64,000 nt of DNA from Tritonibacter horizontis (GTDB lineage: Bacteria > Pseudomonadota > Alphaproteobacteria > Rhodobacterales > Rhodobacteraceae). The notes beneath the pieces were generated by a model that saw nothing but the letters and a program-made list of their open reading frames with translations, made no database searches and was not told where the DNA came from. The stretch spans positions 248,001-312,000 of the forward strand of contig NZ_LPUY01000008.1 of the NCBI RefSeq assembly GCF_001518015.1. Direction: 5' to 3'. Shown one piece after another: positions 17,017-27,471 of the stretch (position 1 is its first letter; each line of letters begins with the position of its first letter). Made by a program: the position numbers and the translations under genes.

Positions 17017-18075
17017 ATGCCAGCTCCGAAAAACCCGTTCAAACAGGCCCTTTCCGATGGGGCGCTTCAGGTCGGCTGCTGGTTGGGCCTTGCCGATCCA
17101 TATATCGCCGAAATCAGCGCGGGCGCCGGGTTTGACTGGGTTGTCGTCGATGCCGAACACGCGCCGAACGATTTGCGCTCCATCGTGGCGCAGCTGCAGG
17201 TGATCGCGGCCCGTTCGGCGCATGCAGTGGTGCGTCCCCCGATTGGCGAAGCCTGGATCCTCAAGCAGTTGCTGGATGCGGGCGCGCAGACCCTGCTGGT
17301 TCCGATGGTCGAAAGCGGGGCGCAGGCCCGGGCGCTGGTGGCGGCGGTGACCTATCCACCGCATGGCATTCGCGGGGTTGGCGCGGCGCTGGCGCGGGCG
17401 TCGGATTTCTCCGGCATTGGGGACTATCTGACCACCGCGCGGGACCAGATCTGTCTGTTGGCGCAGGTGGAAAACAAGCTGGGCATGGATGCGCTGGATG
17501 ATATTCTGGCGGTCGAGGGGATCGACGGCGTTTTCATCGGGCCCTCTGATCTGGCAGCCGACATGGGGTTCATCGGTCAGACCAACGCACCGGAGGTGCA
17601 GGCGGCGGTGCTGGACGCGATCAAACGGATTGTCGCCAGCGGCAAGGCGGCGGGTATTCTCACGCTTGATGTGGCGTTGCAGCGCAAATGTCGCGATCTC
17701 GGCGCGACCTTTATCGCGACCGACATTGATGTGACCGTGTTTGCGCGCAATATGCGGGCCAGTGCGCGGCAAGCGCTGGCCTTGTTGCCTGACCAGAACG
17801 CCAAGGGCTCTGCCGAGACGGCCCATGCGGGCAAATACCTGCAACAGCTGTGCAAACACTGGGCCCACAAGGCCAAAGCAGAGTTCACCCCGGACTCGGG
17901 GTCCGTGGTGTTTGAAAGCGGCGAACGTGTGGATATGATCGCAGACCCTGACAAGCTGCTGATTTCAGCAAGCACGGGTCCGCGTGGCGATCTGGAGCGA
18001 TGGAAAGCGGTGGTCGTACGTCACCTGGAGCGTTTCGCGTTTCGCGAAGAGCTCTGCATTCGCTGGGACAGCTAA
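17017..18075 (+). CDS. hpaI: 4-hydroxy-2-oxoheptanedioate aldolase fused to a C-terminal DUF2218 domain
   Basis: 352 residues, about 90 more than the usual 250-270 for HpaI. Residues 1-260 form the class II aldolase that splits the hydrated product into pyruvate and succinate semialdehyde. By comparison with E. coli HpaI, the base is H48 (DAEHAP), the pyruvate-binding arginine R73, and the metal ligands E152 (AQVEN) and D178 (GPSDLA). Residues 263-350 (HAGKYLQQLCKHWAHK ... HLERFAFREELCIRW) look like DUF2218, a small domain of unknown function normally found alone. The frame is continuous, so this is a genuine fusion or a read-through gene pair. The stop overlaps the convergent oxyR stop. Confidence 0.9.
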   Translation: MPAPKNPFKQALSDGALQVGCWLGLADPYIAEISAGAGFDWVVVDAEHAPNDLRSIVAQLQVIAARSAHAVVRPPIGEAWILKQLLDAGAQTLLVPMVESGAQARALVAAVTYPPHGIRGVGAALARASDFSGIGDYLTTARDQICLLAQVENKLGMDALDDILAVEGIDGVFIGPSDLAADMGFIGQTNAPEVQAAVLDAIKRIVASGKAAGILTLDVALQRKCRDLGATFIATDIDVTVFARNMRASARQALALLPDQNAKGSAETAHAGKYLQQLCKHWAHKAKAEFTPDSGSVVFESGERVDMIADPDKLLISASTGPRGDLERWKAVVVRHLERFAFREELCIRWDS

Positions 18076-19013
18076 GCGGCCGAAACCGGGCGGGCGGGCA
18101 GCAGATGCGTATTCTGCTGACGAAGCTGGTCTGCAGCCTGGCGCACGACGTCTGCAATTTCCAGGAGCCGTGGCGCCAGCGGACTGGTCTTGCGCCAGAT
18201 CATCCCGATTGTGCGGCTCGGCTCGTCGCCCTGGAACCGCGCCAGCGATACAGGTGCCGACCGTGTCTCGACCGGGACCGCCATTTCGGGAATCAGCGTC
18301 ACTCCGATGCCCGCACCCACCATCTGCACCAGGGTCGACAGCGAACTGCCATCCAGCCCGTCGCGCGGCAGCGGTGAGCGAAAGTTGCAAAACGATACGG
18401 CCTGATCGCGAAAGCAATGGCCTTCTTCGAGCAGCAGCAGTTTCATTTCGCGCATGCCTTCGGGAGAGGGCACCGGGGCGCTGGCATCGGTTGCGCTGCG
18501 GACCAGGACAAATTTTTCCTCGAACAGCGCGGTTTCGACCAGGCCGGGTTCAGACACCGGCAGCGCGACAATCGCCGTATCGAGCCGCCCTTCGAGCAGC
18601 TCCGCGATCAATTTCTGCGTCAAGGTTTCGCGAATGTGGACATCCAGGCCACTATGAACGGCGTTTAGCTGATGGATCAGCGTCGGCAACAGATAGGGCG
18701 CCACTGTCGGGATGACACCGATCCGCAAGCGGCCCACCATGCGATCCTTTGCCAGCCGGGCCAGATCGCCCAGCTCGTCGACCGCGCGCAGGATGTCGCG
18801 CACCCGCTCGGCAAATTCCTGTCCGAACCCTGTCAGCCGTACCTGGCGCGCGCTGCGTTCAAAAAGCACCACCCCGAGCGTTTCCTCCAGCTCCTTGATC
18901 TGAACAGACAAGGCAGGCTGGGAAATCGAGCAGTCATCCGCGGCGCGCCCGAAGTGGCCATGCCGGGTCAGAGCTTCGAAGTAACGAAGCTGTTTGAAGG
19001 TGATGTTCATCAT
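18072..19013 (-). CDS. oxyR: Hydrogen peroxide sensor OxyR (LysR family)
   Basis: 313-residue LysR-type regulator. The N-terminal winged helix starts ITFKQLRYFEALTRHGHFGRAA. The redox pair of E. coli OxyR (Cys199 and Cys208) is preserved as GHCFRDQAVSFC, with nine residues from cysteine to cysteine, so a peroxide-driven disulfide switch is expected. It is divergent from katG and has an ATAGG-N5-CCTAT palindrome at its own start codon, consistent with autoregulation. Its 3' end overlaps hpaI by four bases. Confidence 0.94.
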   Translation of the reverse strand: MMNITFKQLRYFEALTRHGHFGRAADDCSISQPALSVQIKELEETLGVVLFERSARQVRLTGFGQEFAERVRDILRAVDELGDLARLAKDRMVGRLRIGVIPTVAPYLLPTLIHQLNAVHSGLDVHIRETLTQKLIAELLEGRLDTAIVALPVSEPGLVETALFEEKFVLVRSATDASAPVPSPEGMREMKLLLLEEGHCFRDQAVSFCNFRSPLPRDGLDGSSLSTLVQMVGAGIGVTLIPEMAVPVETRSAPVSLARFQGDEPSRTIGMIWRKTSPLAPRLLEIADVVRQAADQLRQQNTHLLPARPVSAA

Positions 19014-19026
19014 AGGAAAAACCTAT
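19012..19026. promoter_or_regulatory. OxyR-like box overlapping the oxyR start
   Basis: ATAGGAAAAACCTAT is a perfect inverted repeat and fits the half-operator ATAG-N7-CTAT known for OxyR. A weaker ATCA follows 7 bases later, where the next ATAG would be expected. It overlaps the oxyR start codon and lies about 165 bases before katG. Confidence 0.65.
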
Positions 19027-19063
19027 CGGAACTATCATAAAACGCAACTTAGAATAATTCTGA

Positions 19064-21403
<2,340 letters not shown>

Positions 21404-21427
21404 TCCGCGATATCGGATCATGACGAG

Positions 21428-21456
21428 AGGGCGCCGTGTGTCACGGCGCCCTTTTT
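21428..21456 (+). terminator. Rho-independent terminator after katG
   Basis: An 11-bp perfect stem AGGGCGCCGTG/CACGGCGCCCT (21428-21438 with 21442-21452) with a 3-base loop and a run of Ts. It separates katG from the convergent thiolase gene. Confidence 0.92.
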
Positions 21457-22571
21457 CAGTTCGCGGCGCGCACGGCCTTGAACAGGGCCGCACTGCCCAA
21501 CCCACCTGCCGCGGCAATTGCAGCGAGGGCCGGACCGTCGTCGGGTTGCAAGCCATGGAAGAGCTTGACGGCAAGTATTGCGCCGGATGCGCCAACAGGA
21601 TGGCCCTGTGCCAATGCGCCACCCGCCGGGTTTACGCTGTCGGGGCGCAGCTGCGCGCCCTTGATGCAAGCGAGGGCCTGAACCGCGAAAGCTTCCATGA
21701 TCTCAGATCGGTGGAGCGCATACGGGTCGATCCCTTCGCGCGCCAGTACCTCCTTGATCGCGACGAGTGGCGCCAGGCCTGGCTGCAGTGGATCGCTGCC
21801 GCGTGTCGCCCCCTGCAGCAGGCGCAGCCCGGCCCGGTTCAGGTTTCGTGCTCGCCTGTCGCTGACAATGACAACACAGGCGGCGGCATCGGCGGCCACG
21901 GCCATATTCGCAGCGGTAATGCTGCCGGTGACGACCGGCGCGCGGGCGCAAATGCGCGGCGTGAGGTCGCGCAGAAAGGCATCGTCGGTGACACCTCCGA
22001 CCGGAACAATTTCCGCCTGTCGGTCCGCGCCATGCCGACGCGCCTTGGCATGGCTTTGCTGTGCCCACTGGTCCTGTTCCGCGCGTCCGATTGCCAAACG
22101 ATGTCCCAGTTGATCCGCCGCTTCGGCCATATCGGGGTCTTTGGAGGCCCAGGGTGTGAAGCGGGCCTGATCATAGGGTTCTGGCGTGCGTCCGTCCGCA
22201 AATGTGCGCGCCCGTAGCGGGCGACGGGAATAGCTTTCCACGCCGCCGGCAACAACGACATCATGCACACCTGCCGCCACCAATGCGTGGCCGAGCAGGA
22301 TCGCATCCAACCCGCCCGCGCATTGCCGGTCGATGCTGAGCCCGGCAACCCGGTCGGGCAGTCCGGCTGCGAGCGCCGCAAGGCGGGCGGGGTTGCCGCC
22401 ACCGCCAAGGGCGTTTGACAGGATCAGCTCGTCAACGTCCGAAGGGGCCAGATCTACATCCGCGAGACAGGCCTTCAGGACGGGAGTGACCAGATCATGT
22501 GGCTCTAAATGGGCAAATTGTCCGCCTTTTGGCATCACCGCGCTGCGCCGCGCTGCCACGATAAGGGGCAT
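21456..22571 (-). CDS. Thiolase-family acyltransferase lacking the C-terminal cysteine
   Basis: 371-residue thiolase-like protein. The nucleophile cysteine is in SIDRQCAGGLDAI, and the catalytic histidine is in GHPVGASGA. The second cysteine of standard thiolases (CIGGGMG) is replaced: the end reads IAAAGGLGSA, with alanine at the cysteine position. The start overlaps the stop of the acyl-CoA synthetase gene by one base (TGATG), so the two are translated together. The loss of that cysteine argues against ordinary reversible thiolysis; the reaction is unknown. A longer frame from 22586 lies inside the neighbour and is not used. Confidence 0.82.
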   Translation of the reverse strand: MPLIVAARRSAVMPKGGQFAHLEPHDLVTPVLKACLADVDLAPSDVDELILSNALGGGGNPARLAALAAGLPDRVAGLSIDRQCAGGLDAILLGHALVAAGVHDVVVAGGVESYSRRPLRARTFADGRTPEPYDQARFTPWASKDPDMAEAADQLGHRLAIGRAEQDQWAQQSHAKARRHGADRQAEIVPVGGVTDDAFLRDLTPRICARAPVVTGSITAANMAVAADAAACVVIVSDRRARNLNRAGLRLLQGATRGSDPLQPGLAPLVAIKEVLAREGIDPYALHRSEIMEAFAVQALACIKGAQLRPDSVNPAGGALAQGHPVGASGAILAVKLFHGLQPDDGPALAAIAAAGGLGSAALFKAVRAAN

Positions 22572-23719
22572 CAGCCTTCCTCCCAAAACTGCCTCAGCGC
22601 CTGCAGATCCGGTTTGCCGGCTGGCAGCATCGGGATTTTGTCGATCCTGTGGATGTGCTTTGGCACCGCATGACCGCCAATCTGGTCTCGGCAGCGCTGG
22701 CGCAGGGTGGCCGCGTCGGCCGTGCCTTCGATGACAGCGACAACCCGGTGCCCGCGCATGGGGTCCGGCAGCCCCAGGGCGACCGCGCCAACCACGCCCG
22801 GTGTCGCAAGCAGCACGGCTTCGATCTCTTCCGGAAAGACGTTCTTGTCCGCTACGGTCACCATCCGGTTGCGCCGCCCTCTGGAGAACAGGTTTCCCTT
22901 GGCATCAAGGCGCCCCATCTCGCCGATGCTGAGCCAGCCGCGATCCCAGCGGGTTTCGGCGCTGCTGCCTTGCGCGTACCCCTCGAACAAATAGGGGCTT
23001 TGCACCCAGATTTCTCCCACGCCCTGCGCATCGGGATCGGCAATGCGGATCTCGACGCCGGGATAGGACTGCCCGACAGAGTGCGCGGCGACATCATGCC
23101 CGGCAAGGGTGATGTAGCTGGTTTCAGAGGCTCCAAAGATTTCATAGAGCTGCGCATTGGGGCACAGGCTGCCAAGGGCGGATCGCAGGTCTTCGTTCAG
23201 CTTGCCACCGGAGGAAAAGATCAGCCTGAGCGATGGCAAGCGGGTTGCGCCCGCCGCCCGCACCAGCAGGCGCAGCTGCGCGGGCGTCGCATAGAGGACT
23301 GAGGCGGCAAACTCTGCCAGCCCCTGCTGTTGCGCCCGCGGCCCGGCGCCGCCGAGCATCGCCAGATCTGCCCCGAAATGGCAGGCTGCGACCGCGGCAA
23401 ACAGCGTCAACGAATGCGACAGCGTACCAAGACTGGCGAAGGTATCGGCACCCGACAGGCCAAACAGCTGTTGGTCGATCTCGAAACTCTTGGTCCAGCT
23501 TTCCGGTGCCCGGCGGATCGTCTTGGCAAACCCGGTGGAGCCTGAGCTTTGACAATAGAGTTTTTGCTGCGGCTCGGCCTTGGCGGAAATGGGGTTCTCT
23601 CCGGGCCGGGCCAGGATAGATTTTCCTGTCCGCAACGCCTCGGTCAGCTCTGCCAGCCCGGCGACGTCGGGCGTTCGGATACAGGTCTGCGCGGACATGC
23701 GGAATGTGGTCAAAGACAT
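22571..23719 (-). CDS. Short AMP-dependent acyl-CoA synthetase-like protein
   Basis: 382-residue member of the adenylate-forming family, against about 500-550 for full-length acyl-CoA synthetases. The ATP loop SSGSTGFAK lies near residue 57. Then come a FGASETSY motif, GWLSIGEMGRLD (aspartate of the ribose-binding motif) and the catalytic lysine in PMLPAGKPD. About 100-150 N-terminal residues of the usual fold are missing, although the frame and start look normal. Paired with the thiolase it may activate and condense or cleave one acyl substrate; which one cannot be told. Confidence 0.8.
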   Translation of the reverse strand: MSLTTFRMSAQTCIRTPDVAGLAELTEALRTGKSILARPGENPISAKAEPQQKLYCQSSGSTGFAKTIRRAPESWTKSFEIDQQLFGLSGADTFASLGTLSHSLTLFAAVAACHFGADLAMLGGAGPRAQQQGLAEFAASVLYATPAQLRLLVRAAGATRLPSLRLIFSSGGKLNEDLRSALGSLCPNAQLYEIFGASETSYITLAGHDVAAHSVGQSYPGVEIRIADPDAQGVGEIWVQSPYLFEGYAQGSSAETRWDRGWLSIGEMGRLDAKGNLFSRGRRNRMVTVADKNVFPEEIEAVLLATPGVVGAVALGLPDPMRGHRVVAVIEGTADAATLRQRCRDQIGGHAVPKHIHRIDKIPMLPAGKPDLQALRQFWEEG

Positions 23720-23782
23720 GGGGCGGCTCTTGCGAATGGATCAGCGCAGAACCTAGCGCGGCAAAGGGGCGGCGAACAGACC

Positions 23783-24640
23783 TCAGGTGAACTTGCGAAA
23801 CAAGCGCGTGCGGTCAAAGGCCTTTTCCAGCTCGTCCGTGCGCGCCTTTACCGTTTCCCAGTGGTCTTCCTGGATCTTGGCAATCATGCTCTCCACCAGC
23901 AGCAACAGGGCGACACCAGAGTCCCAGGCGGAAGGCACCGCGATCCGGGCCGCAAAGGTGTATTTGGCGAGTTTCTGAATCGGCGAGCGCCATTGGTCGG
24001 TGAACAAGACCACATCGACGCCGCGTTCATGCGCCATTTCAGCGAGCAGAAGCGTGGCATTTTCATAGCGCCGGACGTCAAAAAGGATCAAGGTATCGCC
24101 CGGCAGCAGATCCAGAACAGAATGCGCCCAGGAGGCGCGGGGCGGGATCATAAAAACGTCCCGCCGGATCATCTGCAGGTGGAGGTAGAAGGTTTGCGCC
24201 AGCGTGCCGCTCAGCCGCCCGCCGGCGATATGTACCCGGCGATCCGTGTCCGCCAGAAGATCACACAGCGCGTCGAATTCCGCCAAAGTCACGTTTTCCA
24301 GTGTCGCCCGGATATTGTCGTAGACCCCCACAGCATAGCGATTGAGCATATGCGACTCGGGCAGGGCCGGCGCATGCTCTGCCCGCTTCTCAACCGGATT
24401 GGAGATGATCTCGCGCAGTTCCTCGCGGAGGGCATGCTGAAACTCCGGATAGCCGGAGAACCCCAGCTTCTGGACCATGCGAGCGACCGTCGGGGTGGAC
24501 ACCTCAGCAAGATCGGCCAGTTCGGTGATGCTGCCCAGGCCGGGAATCGGATAGTTTTCAAGTATCGCGGCGGACAGTTGACGTTCTGCGCGGGTGAGGT
24601 CTAATTCGCGGGATTTCAGCTTCTCGGCAATCGTCGGCAT
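23783..24640 (-). CDS. RpiR/MurR-family transcriptional regulator
   Basis: 285-residue regulator. The N-terminal RpiR helix-turn-helix region reads ITELADLAEVSTPTVARMVQKLGF. The C-terminal SIS domain (residues about 125-260) binds phosphosugars in classical members, but many alphaproteobacterial relatives sense other ligands. GGAGG precedes the ATG. It is divergent from the amidohydrolase-TRAP-ligase operon over a 115-base gap and is the obvious candidate to control it. Confidence 0.88.
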   Translation of the reverse strand: MPTIAEKLKSRELDLTRAERQLSAAILENYPIPGLGSITELADLAEVSTPTVARMVQKLGFSGYPEFQHALREELREIISNPVEKRAEHAPALPESHMLNRYAVGVYDNIRATLENVTLAEFDALCDLLADTDRRVHIAGGRLSGTLAQTFYLHLQMIRRDVFMIPPRASWAHSVLDLLPGDTLILFDVRRYENATLLLAEMAHERGVDVVLFTDQWRSPIQKLAKYTFAARIAVPSAWDSGVALLLLVESMIAKIQEDHWETVKARTDELEKAFDRTRLFRKFT

Positions 24641-24755
24641 GGGCCGCCCCTCCTGAACAGATTTTTCGCATATTATTACAGGTCAACTTTTGATGAAAGG
24701 ATTTTTACAGAAAGTATATTGACAGAAGCAAGCAGGCTGAAGAGCATGCTACAGT

Positions 24756-25520
24756 ATGAGCACTGACAAATTTGCCCTTCCGTTTGGACCATCCTTTGCC
24801 AAGACCCCGTCCGTGGTTTCGGCCGAGGTGCTTGTGGTGTGTGAGCACGCAGCGAATTGGATTCCGCCGGAGCTGACGGGTCTTGGCCTGGATGAGGCCG
24901 CGCGGACCAGTCATATCGCTTGGGATCCGGGCGCGCTTGCCGTGTCGCGTCAGCTGGCTTCGGCGCTGGGGGCTCCGATGGTCGAGGGATGTATCTCGCG
25001 GTTGGTCTATGACCTGAACCGCCCGCCGGAGTCGCCGACGGCGGTGCCGGTCACATCAGAGATCTTCGACATTCCAGGCAATCGCGACCTTTGCGACGCG
25101 GCGCGGGCGCAGCGCGTGGAGGCGGTATACGAACCGTTCCGCGCCGCCCTGGCAGCGGAAATCGCCGCGCGACAGGGCGCGTTGCGTCTGTTGGTTACGG
25201 TGCATAGCTTTACGCCAGTGTTCAAAGGCGCCCAACGCGCGGTAGAGCTGGGCCTGCTGCATGGGCGCGATGACCGTTTCGCCAAGGCGATGCTGGCGCA
25301 AAAGCCGGCAGGGACCACATGGGACGTGCGCCTGAACGAACCCTATAGTGCCAGCGATGGGGTTGCGCATACGCTTGACCTGCATGGCTGCGACAATGGG
25401 TTGCTCAATGTCATGCTGGAAATCCGCAATGATCTGATTGCCACGCCGCAGCAGCAAGCGGCCTGGGCGGCAGAGCTTGCCCCCTGGATCAAGACCACCC
25501 TAGAGGAGGTATTTGCATGA
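24756..25520 (+). CDS. N-formylglutamate amidohydrolase-family protein
   Basis: 254-residue member of the N-formylglutamate deformylase/amidohydrolase family, recognisable from VVCEHAANWIPPEL, RLVYDLNRPPE, LVTVHSFTPVF and DLHGCDNGLLNVMLEIRNDL. Tested relatives are zinc enzymes that hydrolyse N-formylglutamate in histidine breakdown. No hut genes are here. The neighbours instead include a glutamine-synthetase-like ligase, so I infer it hydrolyses a glutamyl or acyl amide. No clear ribosome binding site precedes ATG 24756. The stop overlaps the next start as ATGA. Confidence 0.83.
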   Translation: MSTDKFALPFGPSFAKTPSVVSAEVLVVCEHAANWIPPELTGLGLDEAARTSHIAWDPGALAVSRQLASALGAPMVEGCISRLVYDLNRPPESPTAVPVTSEIFDIPGNRDLCDAARAQRVEAVYEPFRAALAAEIAARQGALRLLVTVHSFTPVFKGAQRAVELGLLHGRDDRFAKAMLAQKPAGTTWDVRLNEPYSASDGVAHTLDLHGCDNGLLNVMLEIRNDLIATPQQQAAWAAELAPWIKTTLEEVFA

Positions 25521-26104
25521 TCAACGCCATGCTGGGCTACGTGCGGGTTGTCGATGCGGTAAATTACCGGATCGGCCGGGTCATGATGTGGGGATTGTTC
25601 GGAATAATGGCGGTCCTGCTCTGGTCTTCCTTCACAAAGACCTTTCTGCTTCCGTCCCCCTGGACCCTGGAAACGGCACAATTCGCCATGGTCACCTACT
25701 ACATTCTCGGCGGCCCCTACTCGATCCAGCTTGGGTCCAATGTGCGAATGGATTTGTTCTATCACAACTGGACCAACCAGCGAAAAGCCTGGTTTGATGC
25801 CTTCACCGTGCTGTTCCTGATTATCTATCTGGCGATCCTGCTCTATGGCGGGATTGGGTCGACCGCCTATTCACTGGGATATTGGGGGACCAATCCAATC
25901 GGCTTCTTCGGCGGGTTGGTGAGCGGAACCGAGGAGATCGGTTTTGTCGAGCGGTCCTCCACCGCGTGGCGTCCCTATATCTGGCCGGTGAAATCCATCA
26001 TGGTGCTCGGGTTCTTTCTGATGCTGCTGCAGGCCTTCTCCGAACTTTTCAAAGACATTGCCCGCATCAAAGGGCACGACATCCCAAGTGAGCGTGACGC
26101 ATGA
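25517..26104 (+). CDS. TRAP transporter small membrane subunit (DctQ type)
   Basis: 195-residue four-helix membrane protein typical of TRAP Q subunits. The first helix is GRVMMWGLFGIMAVLLWSSF and the last is IMVLGFFLMLLQAFSELF. The C-terminal cytosolic tail ends DIPSERDA. Overlaps both neighbours by four bases (ATGA), so amidohydrolase, Q and M are translationally coupled. Confidence 0.9.
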   Translation: MINAMLGYVRVVDAVNYRIGRVMMWGLFGIMAVLLWSSFTKTFLLPSPWTLETAQFAMVTYYILGGPYSIQLGSNVRMDLFYHNWTNQRKAWFDAFTVLFLIIYLAILLYGGIGSTAYSLGYWGTNPIGFFGGLVSGTEEIGFVERSSTAWRPYIWPVKSIMVLGFFLMLLQAFSELFKDIARIKGHDIPSERDA

Positions 26105-27420
26105 GCCAGGAATATATCGCCATCTTCATGTTCGCCTCGATGATGCTGATGCTCTTCACCGGGCAGCGGGTCTTTGGTGCCATTGGTGCCGTGGGCGCGA
26201 TTGCGGCCATGTTGCTGTGGGGCGTGGGCGGGTATGACATCCCCTTTGCCGCCGCGATGAAACTGATGAAATGGTATCCGCTGCTGACGCTGCCCATGTT
26301 TATCTTCATGGGCTACGTGCTGAGCGAAAGCCGGCTGGCGGATGATCTCTACAAGATGTTTCACGTCTGGATGGGCCCGATCAATGGCGGACTGGCCATT
26401 GGCACCATCGGCTTGATGGTGCTGGTCTCGGCCATGAACGGTCTGTCTGTGGCGGGCATGGCCATCGGGGCGACAATTGCGCTGCCGGAACTGCTGCGCC
26501 GCGGCTATGACAAGACAATGGTGACGGGGGTCATTCAGGCGGGCTCTTCCCTGGGCATTCTGGTGCCGCCCTCGGTGGTGCTGGTGCTCTATGCGATGAT
26601 CGCGCGGCAACCGGTTGGCCAGCTTTGGCTGGCGGGCGTTCTGCCGGGGCTGATGATGGCGGCCCTGTTCATTGTCTACATCTGGCTGCGCTGCAAATTC
26701 CAACCCCATCTTGGCCCCGCCATGAAGGACACGCAGGACGTGCCGCGGGCGGAGAAGCTGCGCCTGCTCTGGGCCGGGGCGCTGCCCTTGTTGATCTTCG
26801 CCACCATGATGGTGCCCTTTGTGAACGGCTGGACCTCCCTGGTGGAAAGCTCTGCTATCGGGGCGCTGACCGCGCTTGCGGCCTCGCTGGCGAAACGCCG
26901 GATGACCTGGAAAACGCTGGAAGTCTGTACACGGCAAACGCTGGCGATTTCCTGCATGTTCATGTGGATCATCCTCGCGGCGCTTGGGTTTGGTGCGGTG
27001 TTTGACGGGCTGGGTGCGGTCAAGGCCATTGATACGTTGTTCACCGACCAGCTGGGGCTGGACCCTTGGGTGATCCTGATCCTGATGCAGCTGTCCTTTA
27101 TCGTGATGGGGACGTTCCTCGACGATACGGCCATGCTGGTGATCGTGGCGCCGCTTTATGTGCCGCTGGTTGGTGCATTGGGGTTTGATCTGGTCTGGTA
27201 TGGGGTGCTCTATACGATCACCACCCAGATCGCCTATATGACACCGCCCTTTGGCTATAACCTGTTCCTGATGCGCGCCATGGCCCCACCAGAAGTATCC
27301 CTGATGGACATCTACCGCTCCATCGTGCCCTTCGTCGCCATTATGGTGGGAGCGCTTGCCATCATCATGATCTTTCCGCAGATCGCCCTTTGGCTGCCGG
27401 AATATGTTTACAACAAATAA
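26101..27420 (+). CDS. TRAP transporter large membrane subunit (DctM type)
   Basis: 439-residue sodium-coupled permease subunit of ordinary length with about 12 helices. The M-subunit signatures are QAGSSLGILVPPSVVLVLYA in the first half and PPFGYNLFLMRA in the second. Sits between the Q gene and the periplasmic protein gene, so the order is Q-M-P rather than P-Q-M. Confidence 0.93.
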   Translation: MSQEYIAIFMFASMMLMLFTGQRVFGAIGAVGAIAAMLLWGVGGYDIPFAAAMKLMKWYPLLTLPMFIFMGYVLSESRLADDLYKMFHVWMGPINGGLAIGTIGLMVLVSAMNGLSVAGMAIGATIALPELLRRGYDKTMVTGVIQAGSSLGILVPPSVVLVLYAMIARQPVGQLWLAGVLPGLMMAALFIVYIWLRCKFQPHLGPAMKDTQDVPRAEKLRLLWAGALPLLIFATMMVPFVNGWTSLVESSAIGALTALAASLAKRRMTWKTLEVCTRQTLAISCMFMWIILAALGFGAVFDGLGAVKAIDTLFTDQLGLDPWVILILMQLSFIVMGTFLDDTAMLVIVAPLYVPLVGALGFDLVWYGVLYTITTQIAYMTPPFGYNLFLMRAMAPPEVSLMDIYRSIVPFVAIMVGALAIIMIFPQIALWLPEYVYNK

Positions 27421-27471
27421 GACCGAGAACTCCGACAACGGAGCGTTTAATCCAACATTTAGGAGACTAAC

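Noticed and set aside
25975-27438. 487-residue minus-strand frame rich in His, Arg and Gln
   Set aside because: Antisense to the TRAP M gene; composition is typical of shadow frames.
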